The notes: generated by a model from the sequence alone, not told the origin. A DNA stretch of 64,000 nucleotides from Aldehydirespirator sp965261105 (GCA_965261105.1 CBDHCM010000006.1:4464001-4528000); one strand, 5' to 3'; shown: positions 7,650-17,362, numbered from the stretch's first letter. Numbers and translations are program-made.

Positions 7650-8789
7650 ATGGGCATGAAGTTCCGTTGCGAGCGAGACGCCTTGTTGGAGGCGCTCATG
7701 GTGGCTGTGCGAGCTGCAGCCGGCGCCGGCTCGAGCCGCGCCGCCTTGACCGGGGCTCATCTCGACTTGGCCGATGGAACTTTGGTGGTTACTGGCAGCG
7801 ATCTGGATCTGACGCTGTCGGTGATCACGGACGTAGCGGGTGAGGCGGACGGAGCTGCGGTCACGCCGGCCCGCCTTCTCACTGATGTCGTGAGAGCAGT
7901 CCCGGCTGGATCGGTGGAGTTCTCTGTCACTGGCAACGGCGAGGCTTCGATTGTGGCCGGCCCGTCCGAGTTCTCAATCCGGCTGATTCCCGAGGAGGAC
8001 TACCCGCGGCTGGCCTTCAAGGACGAGCCCACTCAAGACGGTGCTTCTGTGGCTTTCAGTCCGGCGGTTTCGTTCGGCGGGCTCGAGTTTCGGGAGGCTC
8101 TCAGCCAAGTTGTCAGGTCGGCGTCCTCGGATGACTCGCGACCGATCCTGACCGGCGTGCTTATGATTGCCGAGAGCGACGGCCCGTTGCGGCTGGTCTC
8201 GACCGACTCCTATCGGTTGTCGGTGAGGGACCTTGAAGGTTCCTCGATCCTTGGCGAGCACGAGAGGGTGCTGGTGCCCAGCCGAGCCTTGGGCGAGTTG
8301 CAGCGCCTCATCGCAGACTCCGATGAGGTCACGCTCAAGTTGGCCGAGCACTACGCCCAGTTCGTCGTGGGAGCAGTCCAGCTGACGACGCGGCTGATTC
8401 CGGGCGATTTTCCGAACTATAACGGGCTGATTCCCACGGATCATCCCAATTATTTGACGGCCAACCGAGAGCAGCTGCTTGAAGTTGTGCGACGAGTGCG
8501 CTTGCTGGCCCAGGATTCCACGCCGGTACGGCTCGTTATGAGCAGTGACAATCTTGAGGTCATTGCCGTCACTCACGACGTCGGCAAGGCAAACGAGTCC
8601 ATGGACGTCCAGTACGAGGGCGAGGATCTGACGGTTGCCTTCAATCCCGGCTATCTAATCGACGGGATCGAGGCCACCACCGGCGACGAGGTCACCCTGC
8701 AGACGGCGGATGCGGTCAAGCCTGCCCTGCTCCGGTCAGTGGGAAACGAGAGCTTCCTTTATTTGCTGATGCCGGTGCGGGTTAGCTGA
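7650..8789 (+). CDS. dnaN: DNA polymerase III sliding clamp (beta subunit)
   Basis: The ring-shaped clamp tethers DNA polymerase to the template. The 379-aa product has the three repeated clamp domains. Recognisable stretches include FREALSQVVRSASSDDSRPILTGVLM with the DSRPILTGV motif (second domain), SRALGELQRL, and the C-terminal VGNESFLYLLMPVRV ending, which matches the clamp tail YLLMPVRL. The start at 7650 has AGGGG seven bases upstream. A second ATG two codons inside is an alternative. It sits in the conserved dnaA-dnaN-recF order. Confidence 0.96.
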   Translation: MGMKFRCERDALLEALMVAVRAAAGAGSSRAALTGAHLDLADGTLVVTGSDLDLTLSVITDVAGEADGAAVTPARLLTDVVRAVPAGSVEFSVTGNGEASIVAGPSEFSIRLIPEEDYPRLAFKDEPTQDGASVAFSPAVSFGGLEFREALSQVVRSASSDDSRPILTGVLMIAESDGPLRLVSTDSYRLSVRDLEGSSILGEHERVLVPSRALGELQRLIADSDEVTLKLAEHYAQFVVGAVQLTTRLIPGDFPNYNGLIPTDHPNYLTANREQLLEVVRRVRLLAQDSTPVRLVMSSDNLEVIAVTHDVGKANESMDVQYEGEDLTVAFNPGYLIDGIEATTGDEVTLQTADAVKPALLRSVGNESFLYLLMPVRVS

Positions 8790-8813
8790 ACCGGCGCTTT
8801 GGTGCGGATGAGC

Positions 8814-8849
8814 CAGGCCGCAAGCGGGTCGAATCCCGCCCCTGGCCTG
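8814..8849. other. Two-tier hairpin between dnaN and recF
   Basis: CAGGCC (8814-8819) pairs with GGCCTG (8844-8849), and inside it GCGGG (8824-8828) pairs with CCCGC (8835-8839) around the loop TCGAAT. The structure ends two bases before the recF ribosome-binding region (AGGTGAGG, 8851-8858). It has no T-tract. It may modulate recF translation or slow transcription. The inner arm resembles a tRNA T-arm by chance. Confidence 0.4.
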
Positions 8850-8863
8850 TAGGTGAGGCAGCC

Positions 8864-9967
8864 ATGCAAGTCAGTGCACTGTCGCTGGTGGACTTTCGAT
8901 CCTATGCCAGGGCGGAGGTGGACTTCGCGGCCGGACTCACCGCCGTTGTCGGTGCCAACGGTCGCGGCAAGACCAACCTGCTTGAGGCGATCGGCTTCGC
9001 GGCCGGGCTGGGCTCGCTGCGGGGCGCGCCCGAGGCGGCTCTCATCCGCGACGGTGCCGAGGCTGCAGTGGTGCGCTGCTTCGCTCGCGCCGGCGATGGC
9101 CGGGAGCTCTTGATCGAGGCGGAGCTGGCCCGCTCCAGACCCAATCGGGTGAGGGTGAATCATCAACCGGTTGCCCGTCGGCGAGATCTGGTCGGCGTGC
9201 TCGCAGCAACGGTGTTCTCGCCCGAGGATCTCGACTTGGTGAAGGGCGAGCCGGCACGCAGGCGCCGCTGGATCGATGACGCGCTGACCGCTGTGCGCCC
9301 CGGTCTGGGGGCTCTGCGCAGCGAAGTGGACCGGATCCTTCGTCATCGCAACACCCTCCTGCGCCAGGCCGGCGGGCGCGCCGTGGGCGATGTGGCCATC
9401 ACCCTGGACGTCTGGGACGCCAAATTGGCCGCATCCGGAGACGAGCTGCGTTCCCGCCGGCGGGAATTGCTGGGGGCGCTGCAGCCCCGGATCCGCTCCT
9501 GCTACGCACAAATATCCAAAGGTCGCGGGGAGGCTCACGCGAGTTACACGTCCTCCTGGGGTGATGACTTCTTGGCCGAAGCGCTCGCGGCGTCCCGCCG
9601 CGACGATCTGAGACGGGCGACCAGCACCATCGGGCCCCACCGCGATGACGTGCTGCTGCAGATCGGAGGGCTGCCCGCCCGAAGCCACGGCTCTCAGGGC
9701 GAGCAGCGGTCCCTGGCACTGGCTCTGCGGCTGGCGGTGGATGCCGAAGTTCGCGACCGCCGGAATGTGCAGCCGGTGTTGCTACTCGACGACGTCTTCT
9801 CGGAGCTGGACAGCGAACGGGCGGCCGCTTTGTTGGAGGCGCTGCCGCGGGGTCAGCGCATCCTCACCACTGCCACGGGTCTGCCCGCCGGCGTCCGTGC
9901 CGACCGGCTGATCCGACTCGCTGGTGACACCGCGAGCACGGTCCTGGTTCCGCAGGGGTGCTCATGA
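8864..9967 (+). CDS. recF: DNA replication and repair protein RecF
   Basis: RecF is an SMC-like ATPase that helps load RecA at gaps. The 367-aa product has the N-terminal Walker A GANGRGKTN at residues 30-38, the ABC signature region SHGSQGEQRSLALALRLA and Walker B PVLLLDDVFSELDSER near the C-terminus, at the usual family length. The ATG at 8864 follows AGGTGAGG. The stop overlaps the start of the DUF721 gene (ATGA). Confidence 0.95.
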   Translation: MQVSALSLVDFRSYARAEVDFAAGLTAVVGANGRGKTNLLEAIGFAAGLGSLRGAPEAALIRDGAEAAVVRCFARAGDGRELLIEAELARSRPNRVRVNHQPVARRRDLVGVLAATVFSPEDLDLVKGEPARRRRWIDDALTAVRPGLGALRSEVDRILRHRNTLLRQAGGRAVGDVAITLDVWDAKLAASGDELRSRRRELLGALQPRIRSCYAQISKGRGEAHASYTSSWGDDFLAEALAASRRDDLRRATSTIGPHRDDVLLQIGGLPARSHGSQGEQRSLALALRLAVDAEVRDRRNVQPVLLLDDVFSELDSERAAALLEALPRGQRILTTATGLPAGVRADRLIRLAGDTASTVLVPQGCS

Positions 9968-10272
9968 CCAGATCGAGCCGTGAGCCAGTACAGCTTTCCG
10001 ATGCGCTCGGACGCCTCCTCGGCTCGCTCAACGTGCCGCCCGCAGACCTCCTGTCGACAGTGTTCCAGCGGTGGGAGGAGGTGGTGGGGCCTGACGTGGC
10101 TCGTCACTGCCGCCCCGCCGCGGTTGAGGGAGACCGGCTGGTGGTGCTCGCGTCCGACTCGATGTGGGCCAGCGAGGTGCAGTGGCTCGCCGGCGAGGTG
10201 CTGGCCCGCATCAACGAGATGTCGTCCGCAGGCAGGCTGCAGTCGCTGATCGTCCGCGTCGCGCCCGGCTGA
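9964..10272 (+). CDS. DUF721/DciA-family protein
   Basis: The small protein (102 aa from ATG 9964) belongs to the DUF721 family, always found between recF and gyrB in actinobacteria. Some members (DciA) help load the replicative helicase, so a replication role is likely but not shown here. Visible family features are LSDALGRLLGSLNVPP, the WEEVVGPDVARHCRP segment and SDSMWASEVQWLAGEVLARIN. The ATG overlaps the recF stop (ATGA). An in-frame GTG lies two codons upstream. Confidence 0.88.
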   Translation: MTRSSREPVQLSDALGRLLGSLNVPPADLLSTVFQRWEEVVGPDVARHCRPAAVEGDRLVVLASDSMWASEVQWLAGEVLARINEMSSAGRLQSLIVRVAPG

Positions 10273-10285
10273 AGAACAGTTGCCC

Positions 10286-10305
10286 GGCGCGAGGGGTATC
10301 GCGCC
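10286..10305 (+). terminator. Hairpin downstream of the DUF721 gene
   Basis: GGCGCGA (10286-10292) and TCGCGCC (10299-10305) form a perfect 7-bp stem with a GGGGTA loop, 13 bases after the DUF721 stop. No T-run follows, so it is at best a weak or factor-dependent terminator for the dnaA-dnaN-recF group. Confidence 0.35.
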
Positions 10306-10341
10306 TCAGAGCCAACGCGGACAGTTGCCACCGCCTCGCGG

Positions 10342-11997
10342 CTCGGGGTTGTGTTTGCCCGCTCTTGTTCGCTGCGCTCACGGGCCGCTCGGGGTTGTGT
10401 TTGCCCGCTCTTGTTCGCTGCGCTCACGGGCCGCTCGGGGTTGTGTTTGCCCGCTCTTGTTCGCTGCGCTCACGGGCCGCTCGGGGTTGTGTTTGCCCGC
10501 TCTTGTTCGCTGCGCTCACGGGCCGCTCGGGGTTGTGTTTGCCCGCTCTTGTTCGCTGCGCTCACGGGCCGCTCGGGGTTGTGTTTGCCCGCTCTTGTTC
10601 GCTGCGCTCACGGGCCGCTCGGGGTTGTGTTTGCCCGCTCTTGTTCGCTGCGCTCACGGGCCGCTCGGGGTTGTGTTTGCCCGCTCTTGTTCGCTGCGCT
10701 CACGGGCCGCTCGGGGTTGTGTTTGCCCGCTCTTGTTCGCTGCGCTCACGGGCCGCTCGGGGTTGTGTTTGCCCGCTCTTGTTCGCTGCGCTCACGGGCC
10801 GCTCGGGGTTGTGTTTGCCCGCTCTTGTTCGCTGCGCTCACGGGCCGCTCGGGGTTGTGTTTGCCCGCTCTTGTTCGCTGCGCTCACGGGCCGCTCGGGG
10901 TTGTGTTTGCCCGCTCTTGTTCGCTGCGCTCACGGGCCGCTCGGGGTTGTGTTTGCCCGCTCTTGTTCGCTGCGCTCACGGGCCGCTCGGGGTTGTGTTT
11001 GCCCGCTCTTGTTCGCTGCGCTCACGGGCCGCTCGGGGTTGTGTTTGCCCGCTCTTGTTCGCTGCGCTCACGGGCCGCTCGGGGTTGTGTTTGCCCGCTC
11101 TTGTTCGCTGCGCTCACGGGCCGCTCGGGGTTGTGTTTGCCCGCTCTTGTTCGCTGCGCTCACGGGCCGCTCGGGGTTGTGTTTGCCCGCTCTTGTTCGC
11201 TGCGCTCACGGGCCGCTCGGGGTTGTGTTTGCCCGCTCTTGTTCGCTGCGCTCACGGGCCGCTCGGGGTTGTGTTTGCCCGCTCTTGTTCGCTGCGCTCA
11301 CGGGCCGCTCGGGGTTGTGTTTGCCCGCTCTTGTTCGCTGCGCTCACGGGCCGCTCGGGGTTGTGTTTGCCCGCTCTTGTTCGCTGCGCTCACGGGCCGC
11401 TCGGGGTTGTGTTTGCCCGCTCTTGTTCGCTGCGCTCACGGGCCGCTCGGGGTTGTGTTTGCCCGCTCTTGTTCGCTGCGCTCACGGGCCGCTCGGGGTT
11501 GTGTTTGCCCGCTCTTGTTCGCTGCGCTCACGGGCCGCTCGGGGTTGTGTTTGCCCGCTCTTGTTCGCTGCGCTCACGGGCCGCTCGGGGTTGTGTTTGC
11601 CCGCTCTTGTTCGCTGCGCTCACGGGCCGCTCGGGGTTGTGTTTGCCCGCTCTTGTTCGCTGCGCTCACGGGCCGCTCGGGGTTGTGTTTGCCCGCTCTT
11701 GTTCGCTGCGCTCACGGGCCGCTCGGGGTTGTGTTTGCCCGCTCTTGTTCGCTGCGCTCACGGGCCGCTCGGGGTTGTGTTTGCCCGCTCTTGTTCGCTG
11801 CGCTCACGGGCCGCTCGGGGTTGTGTTTGCCCGCTCTTGTTCGCTGCGCTCACGGGCCGCTCGGGGTTGTGTTTGCCCGCTCTTGTTCGCTGCGCTCACG
11901 GGCCGCTCGGGGTTGTGTTTGCCCGCTCTTGTTCGCTGCGCTCACGGGCCGCTCGGGGTTGTGTTTGCCCGCTCTTGTTCGCTGCGCTCACGGGCCG
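10342..11997. repeat. 36 identical tandem copies of a 46-bp unit
   Basis: The unit begins CTCGGGGTTGTGTTTGCCCG and recurs every 46 bases exactly 36 times (1,656 bp) with no mismatch that I can see, followed by a 6-base partial copy. Within each unit GCCCG and CGGGC can pair around a 19-base spacer. Because 46 is not a multiple of three and the unit lacks stops, all three plus-strand frames are open for over 1.6 kb and translate as one shared 46-residue cycle. These long frames are by-products, not genes. The array lies between the DUF721 gene and gyrB, 4.3 kb from the DnaA boxes. Confidence 0.97.
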
Positions 11998-12292
11998 CTC
12001 GGGCCCGGGGCCTCGCTCGGCGTCTCGCCGAATCCCCATTGTCTGCGGCCTATTCGCTCGGCCTCGCAGATTGCGTGCCGCGGACCGGCCCGCGCTGGTA
12101 GAATTGAACCCGTGATCGGTGGCTCGATGAAGGGCTCTCGCCCGGCTCGGCGCCCCCAGCCCTCCTGGTCCTCGTCTGCTGTGGCCGGGTCGTGGCAGTG
12201 AGAGGCCGCAGTTCCCGCGTCCTCGCCTCGGCAGACCTCGGATTCAACATTGCTGGTCCCGGGTGGGGCCGGACTAGAGGGGCCGATCACTT
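11998..12292 (+). other. gyrB upstream region
   Basis: The 295 bases between the repeat array and gyrB hold no gene. A -10-like TAGAAT (12099-12104) is the best promoter element seen, with no well-spaced -35. It would give a leader of roughly 180 bases. Confidence 0.35.
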
Positions 12293-14392
12293 GTGACATC
12301 CGAGACGACCACGGCCGAGACGACGCCCGCCAAGACGACCACCGCTGAGACGACGCCCGCCGAGACGACCACGGCTGAGACGACGCCCGCGACTTCGTCA
12401 GGTGAGGACACGTCGTACGGCGCACTGGCGATAACCGTTCTCGAGGGCCTCGAGGCCGTCCGGGAGCGACCCAGCATGTACATCGGGTCGACGGGGCCGA
12501 CCGGCCTCCACCACCTCGTATGGGAGGTGGTGGACAACTCGGTGGACGAGGCCATGGCCGGGCATTGCGCCCGCATCGACGTGACCCTGCACGAGAATGG
12601 TTCCTGCGAGGTGGCCGACGACGGACGCGGCATTCCCGTCGATCCCCATCCCCTTCATGATCAGGTTCCCGCGGCGGAGCTCGTGATGACCCTGCTGCAC
12701 GCGGGCGGAAAGTTCGGCGGCGCCGGCTACAAGATTTCAGGCGGCTTGCACGGCGTGGGCGTGTCGGTGGTGAACGCGCTCTCGGAGCGGCTTGAGGTAC
12801 AGATCTACCGTGCCGGGCAGCGACACTGCATGACGTTCGTCAAGGGTGGTCAGATCGAGGAGGCTCTGTCAGCGCGGGGCTTGGCCCCGATCGTCGACGG
12901 TGAGGCCCGCACCGGTACGACGATCCGCTTCTGGCCCGATCCCTCTGTCCTGGAGGATGTGTCGTTCCGGTATCAGACCGTGGCCGAGCGCCTCGAGATG
13001 ATGGCATTCCTGAACCGGGGGCTGGAGATCCGGGTCCGCGACCTCAGGCCCGGACCGCACGAGCACTCGGCGTGGAGGTCGTTCCGCTACGAGGGCGGGA
13101 TCGTCGACTACGTAGACAGGCTGAACCAGTCGAAGGTGCGCCTGTTCGACGCGGTGGGCCACTTCTCGGGTGCGGAGACCATCGACGGCAATCCTCACGA
13201 GGTGGAGGTGGCGTTCCAGTGGAGCACCGGCTTCAACACCGACGGGCTGCACAGCTTCGCCAACGGCATCTCCACCATCGATGGAGGCATGCACGAACAG
13301 GGCTTCCGTGCCGCCCTGACTGGCACTGTCAACGCCTACGCACGCGAGAAGAGCCTGGTGAAAGAGAAGGCCGACAATCTGCAGGGCGAGGACATCCGCG
13401 AGGGCCTGACCGCGATCGTCAGCGTCAGGATCGGCAAGCCGCAGTTCGAGGGGCAGACGAAGGCCAAGCTGGGCAACATGTCCATGCGGTCCTTCGTGCA
13501 GCGGATCACGAACCGCTACCTGGCGGAATGGCTCGAGGAGCACCCGGCTGAGGCGAAGAGGGCGGTGGCGAAGGCGGTAGCCGCCTCCACGGCCCGCGAG
13601 GCCGCGGCCCGGGTGCGGTCCGAGGTTCGCTCCAAGTCCCTGCTGGACGGGGCGGGGATGCCCGACAAGCTCAAGGACTGCAGTTCGACCGACTCGGCCC
13701 GCCGGGAGCTGTTCATCGTGGAGGGAGACTCTGCGGGGGGGTCCGCGGTGCGAGCCCGGGATCCTGAGACACAGGCGGTGCTGCCCATCCGGGGCAAGAT
13801 TCTCAACGTCGAGCGGGCCCGCATCGACCGGATGCTCAAGAACAACGAGATTCAGGCCCTCATCGGCGCTCTGGGCACGGGGATCGGCGACCCGGACGGC
13901 TCCAACGGCAGTGCGGGCACCGACGACGGCTGCGACATCACCAAGGCCAGGTATCACAAGGTGATTGTGCTCGCTGACGCCGACGTGGACGGAAGCCACA
14001 TCCGTACTCTGCTGCTCACCTTCTTCTACCGCCAGATGCGTCCCCTGGTCGAAGCTGGCTACGTGTATGTGGCGCAGCCGCCCCTGTACTCCACGAAGGT
14101 CTCGCATTCGAAGACGGTCTATCTGCTCGACGATGCCGCCAAGGACGCCTTCCTGGCTGAGAGGCCCAAACACACCCGCGAGTTCCAGCGCCTGAAGGGT
14201 CTCGGCGAGATGAACTGGGACGAACTGCGCTCCACCACCATGGACGCGAGCACTCGCAGCCTCCTGCAGGTGTCGGTTGAGGAGGCGGCCATCGCTGATC
14301 AGGTGATCTCGGTGCTCATGGGAGACGATGTCGAGTTGCGCAAGAACTTCATCGTCACCAACGCCCGAGAAGTACGAAATCTCGATTTCTGA
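12293..14392 (+). CDS. gyrB: DNA gyrase subunit B
   Basis: GyrB supplies the ATPase of the A2B2 type II topoisomerase that introduces negative supercoils. The 699-aa product has the GHKL ATPase (EVVDNSVDEAMAG, ADDGRGIPVD, GGLHGVGVSVVNALS), the transducer domain, and the TOPRIM domain (VEGDSAGGSA, PIRGKILNVE, LADADVDGSHIRTLLLTFFYR). The C-terminus ends NAREVRNLDF. The first 40 residues are an unusual Thr/Glu/Ala/Pro-rich extension made of three 10-residue repeats (TTTAETTPAK type). It starts with GTG. A later start would remove the extension, but no good site is visible before TSYGALAITVLEGLEAVRERP. Confidence 0.96.
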   Translation: MTSETTTAETTPAKTTTAETTPAETTTAETTPATSSGEDTSYGALAITVLEGLEAVRERPSMYIGSTGPTGLHHLVWEVVDNSVDEAMAGHCARIDVTLHENGSCEVADDGRGIPVDPHPLHDQVPAAELVMTLLHAGGKFGGAGYKISGGLHGVGVSVVNALSERLEVQIYRAGQRHCMTFVKGGQIEEALSARGLAPIVDGEARTGTTIRFWPDPSVLEDVSFRYQTVAERLEMMAFLNRGLEIRVRDLRPGPHEHSAWRSFRYEGGIVDYVDRLNQSKVRLFDAVGHFSGAETIDGNPHEVEVAFQWSTGFNTDGLHSFANGISTIDGGMHEQGFRAALTGTVNAYAREKSLVKEKADNLQGEDIREGLTAIVSVRIGKPQFEGQTKAKLGNMSMRSFVQRITNRYLAEWLEEHPAEAKRAVAKAVAASTAREAAARVRSEVRSKSLLDGAGMPDKLKDCSSTDSARRELFIVEGDSAGGSAVRARDPETQAVLPIRGKILNVERARIDRMLKNNEIQALIGALGTGIGDPDGSNGSAGTDDGCDITKARYHKVIVLADADVDGSHIRTLLLTFFYRQMRPLVEAGYVYVAQPPLYSTKVSHSKTVYLLDDAAKDAFLAERPKHTREFQRLKGLGEMNWDELRSTTMDASTRSLLQVSVEEAAIADQVISVLMGDDVELRKNFIVTNAREVRNLDF

Positions 14393-14413
14393 CCTGAACG
14401 GGGAGGCGGCCAA

Positions 14414-16942
14414 ATGAGCGACGCGGCAGACGGAACAGGGGGCGGCCCCGCGGACTTCACGTCCGGCCGGGGCGCCGGCGTCACCATCGTCGAGATCCAG
14501 GAGGAGATGGAGAGCTCGTTCCTGGACTACGCGATGTCGGTCATCATCAGCCGGGCTCTGCCCGACGCCCGCGACGGTCTCAAGCCTGTGCATCGGCGGA
14601 TCCTGTGGTCGATGTACGACCAGGGCTTCCGGCCCAACCGGGGCCACGTCAAGTGCGCGCGGGTCGTGGGCGACGTGATGGCTCGGTTCCACCCCCACGG
14701 CGACACGGCCATCTACGACGCCTTGGCCCGCATGGCCCAGCCCTTCTCGCTCCAGCACCCCCTCATCGACTTCCACGGCAACTACGGGTCTCCGGAGGAT
14801 CCGCCGGCCGCGGCTCGCTACACCGAGTGCCGCCTCGATCCGCTGGCCATGTCGATGCTTGCCGATATAGGCGAGGACACCGTCGACTTCGTCGAGAATT
14901 ACTCGGGGGACTTCACCGAGCCGGCGGTGCTGCCGGCCCGCCTGCCGAACCTCTTGGTGAACGGCAGTCAGGGGATCGCGGTGGGGATGGCCACCAACAT
15001 CCCGCCCCACAACCTCGCTGAGGTGATCGACGCGGTAGTGCACCTGCTGGAGGTTCCCGGCGCCGGCACCGAGGACTTGATGGCGTACGTGCAGGGCCCG
15101 GACTTCCCCACCGGCGGGCAGATCCTCGGCCGCAACGGATTCGAGTCGGCCTACCGCACCGGCCGCGGTTCGGTGAAGATCCGGGCTGATGTGGCCGTCA
15201 CCGAGACGGGCGGCCGCCGCGCCCTCGTCGTCACTGCCCTGCCCTATCAGGTGTCGGCCGGGTCCGTCGCCCGCAAGATCGCTGACTTGGTCAACGCCAG
15301 GGAGATCGAGGGCATCGCCGACGTGAACGACGAGTCCTCAGGCGACGAGACCCGTTTCGTGATCAAGCTCAAGCGCGATGCCAACCCGGAGGTGGTGCTC
15401 AACAATCTCTGGAAGCACACCCCGCTGCAGACCAGCTTCGCGATGAACATGGTGGCGCTGGTGGACGGCGTGCCGCGCACTCTCACCCTTCGGGATGCGC
15501 TCGGCGCCTATGTCGCGCACCAGGTCGAGGTGGTCACCCGGCGCTCGGAGTTCCGTCTGGCCGCGGCCCGGGCCCGACTCCACATCGTGGAGGGGTTGCT
15601 GCGCGCCCTGGGCGCCATCGACGAGATCATCGCGCTGATCCGGGCCAGCGACGACACCGCAGCCGCCCGCGCCGGCCTGATGAGCGAGCCATTCGACTTC
15701 TCCGAGGCGCAGGCCAATCACATCCTCGACATGGCCCTGTCTCGACTGACCCGTCTGGGCCGCAACCAGCTTGAGACCGAGGCCGGCGAGAAGCGGAGCC
15801 TGATCGCCGACCTGGAGGCTCTGCTCTCCGACGATGTGCGGGTGCGGATGGTGATCCGCGGTGAGCTCAGGGAGATCTCCGAGAGGTTTGCGGTCGATCG
15901 CCGGTCGTCGCTCGAGATCGATCCGGGTGAGCTCGACATCGAGGATCTGATCGACGACGACGACCTGGTCTTCACCATGTCGGCGTCCGGGTACGTGAAA
16001 ACGGTGGCCGTTGACGAGTTCCGCCTCCAGGGCCGCGGCGGCCGGGGGGTGGCCGGAGCGAGGCTCAAAGAGGCCGACACCGTCACGCACCTGATCCACA
16101 CGACCGCCCATTCCTACCTGCTGTTCTTCAGCAACCTCGGTCGGGTGTACCGGCTCAAGGCCCACGAGGTTCCGGTGGCGTCGCGCACGGCCCGGGGTAC
16201 CTCCATTGCGAACCTGCTGTCACTGCAGGACGGTGAGCGCATCCAGGCGGTGATCGACACCCGCGACTACGAGACCAACCGCTACCTGTTCTTCGCTACC
16301 GCCAAGGGCCGAGTCAAGCGGACCAAGTTCACCGCCTACGACTCGTCGCGCAAGGCGGGGCTCATCGCCATCCACCTGCGCGACGATGACGAACTGGTGG
16401 CCGTCGTCCCCACCGACGGAGTCCATGACATTCTGCTGTCGTCGCGACTGGGCCAGACTCTCCGATTCTCTCAGGAGCAGGTACGGGAGACGGGTCGGGT
16501 CGCGATCGGCGTGATCGGACTGAAGTTCAAGCACAAAGGCGACTCGGTCGTGTCGTGCGCGGTGGCCCGACCCGACGCTGCACTACTCCATGTGACGACA
16601 CTGGGTTTCGGCAAGCGCACGCCAGTGGACAGATTGAACCGCAAGAAACGGGCTGGGCTCGGCGTTCGAGGGATAAGGCTCGAAGAGGACAAGGGCGAGG
16701 TGCTCGGAACGCTGGTTGTGGATCCCGACGACGAGATTCTCGCCGTCACGCGCAATGGTGTGGTAATCCGCATCCCCGTCTCTGGCGTTTCGGTCCAGAG
16801 CACCTCGGCGACAGGTGTGAAGGTCATGAATCCCGATCCCGACGACGAAGTGGTGGCCATAGCGCTCGTCGGTGACGAGGTGAACGGCGACGCCGACAAA
16901 GATGTCGACGGTGACCCGGAAGGGGCGCCGGGCGGGCAATGA
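14414..16942 (+). CDS. gyrA: DNA gyrase subunit A
   Basis: GyrA cuts and rejoins DNA and wraps it. The 842-aa product has the catalytic tyrosine in AARYTE at residue 136. The quinolone region reads HPHGDTAIYDALARMAQ (about 93-109), with Thr at the position equal to Ser83 of E. coli. The C-terminal beta-pinwheel includes a GyrA box, QGRGGRG. GGGAGG (14401-14406) precedes the ATG, which lies 21 bases after gyrB. The C-terminal tail is acidic. Its stop overlaps the next gene by 4 bases. Confidence 0.97.
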   Translation: MSDAADGTGGGPADFTSGRGAGVTIVEIQEEMESSFLDYAMSVIISRALPDARDGLKPVHRRILWSMYDQGFRPNRGHVKCARVVGDVMARFHPHGDTAIYDALARMAQPFSLQHPLIDFHGNYGSPEDPPAAARYTECRLDPLAMSMLADIGEDTVDFVENYSGDFTEPAVLPARLPNLLVNGSQGIAVGMATNIPPHNLAEVIDAVVHLLEVPGAGTEDLMAYVQGPDFPTGGQILGRNGFESAYRTGRGSVKIRADVAVTETGGRRALVVTALPYQVSAGSVARKIADLVNAREIEGIADVNDESSGDETRFVIKLKRDANPEVVLNNLWKHTPLQTSFAMNMVALVDGVPRTLTLRDALGAYVAHQVEVVTRRSEFRLAAARARLHIVEGLLRALGAIDEIIALIRASDDTAAARAGLMSEPFDFSEAQANHILDMALSRLTRLGRNQLETEAGEKRSLIADLEALLSDDVRVRMVIRGELREISERFAVDRRSSLEIDPGELDIEDLIDDDDLVFTMSASGYVKTVAVDEFRLQGRGGRGVAGARLKEADTVTHLIHTTAHSYLLFFSNLGRVYRLKAHEVPVASRTARGTSIANLLSLQDGERIQAVIDTRDYETNRYLFFATAKGRVKRTKFTAYDSSRKAGLIAIHLRDDDELVAVVPTDGVHDILLSSRLGQTLRFSQEQVRETGRVAIGVIGLKFKHKGDSVVSCAVARPDAALLHVTTLGFGKRTPVDRLNRKKRAGLGVRGIRLEEDKGEVLGTLVVDPDDEILAVTRNGVVIRIPVSGVSVQSTSATGVKVMNPDPDDEVVAIALVGDEVNGDADKDVDGDPEGAPGGQ

Positions 16943-17292
16943 CGGCTCGGGCGCGGCCTGGGCCCCGGGACCGGGGGCAGGCAGTGCCCTTGATGGCGGT
17001 CATGCTCTTGTTGGCGATGGGCGCCGTTTTTGCGACGATCGAGATCGGACGACTGCTGAATGAGAGCGCCGCCGCCCGCACCGCCGCCGACGCGGCGGCT
17101 CTGGCTGGTGCCGCCGACGGCCCCGACGGGGCCGCGTCGATCGCGACCGCCAACGGTGCAGTGTTGCTCTCGTACGAGGAGGAGCCCGCGGACGACTCTG
17201 ATGCCCTGCTGGTGACCGTCACCGTGCAAGTCGGCCGGACCAGCCGGACGGCTCGAGCCGAGCGGCAGGTGGAGTGGACGGCCCCCGAGTAG
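16939..17292 (+). CDS. TadE/TadG-like pilus-type membrane protein
   Basis: The 117-aa product has a short basic N-terminus, then a single hydrophobic segment (QAVPLMAVMLLLAMGAVFATIEIG, about 15-37) followed by RLLNESAAARTAADAAALAGA. This matches the TadE/TadG (Flp pilus pseudopilin-like) pattern of actinobacteria. The rest is a small extracytoplasmic domain. No tad ATPase or peptidase genes are near, so a pilus role is uncertain. Translation is coupled to gyrA through the ATGA overlap. Confidence 0.7.
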   Translation: MTARARPGPRDRGQAVPLMAVMLLLAMGAVFATIEIGRLLNESAAARTAADAAALAGAADGPDGAASIATANGAVLLSYEEEPADDSDALLVTVTVQVGRTSRTARAERQVEWTAPE

Positions 17293-17362
17293 GCCGGGCC
17301 GAACCGAGGATTGGCCGGTTGGGCGTAGACTGCCGGTTCGTCGGAGGTGCCAGAGAATACTC

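Noticed and set aside
8814..8849. tRNA-like sequence (T-arm GCGGG-TCGAAT-CCCGC) between dnaN and recF
   Set aside because: No acceptor, D or anticodon arm fits. It is better explained as a simple nested hairpin.
10342..11997. CRISPR array
   Set aside because: Units are identical with no unique spacers, so it is a simple tandem repeat.
10164..12201. Three overlapping 611-645-codon plus-strand frames across the repeat array
   Set aside because: They exist only because the 46-bp unit lacks stops in every frame. All three share one 46-residue cycle and have no starts or signals of their own.
12869..15043. 724-codon minus-strand frame across gyrB/gyrA
   Set aside because: It is an antisense shadow of two conserved genes in GC-rich DNA.
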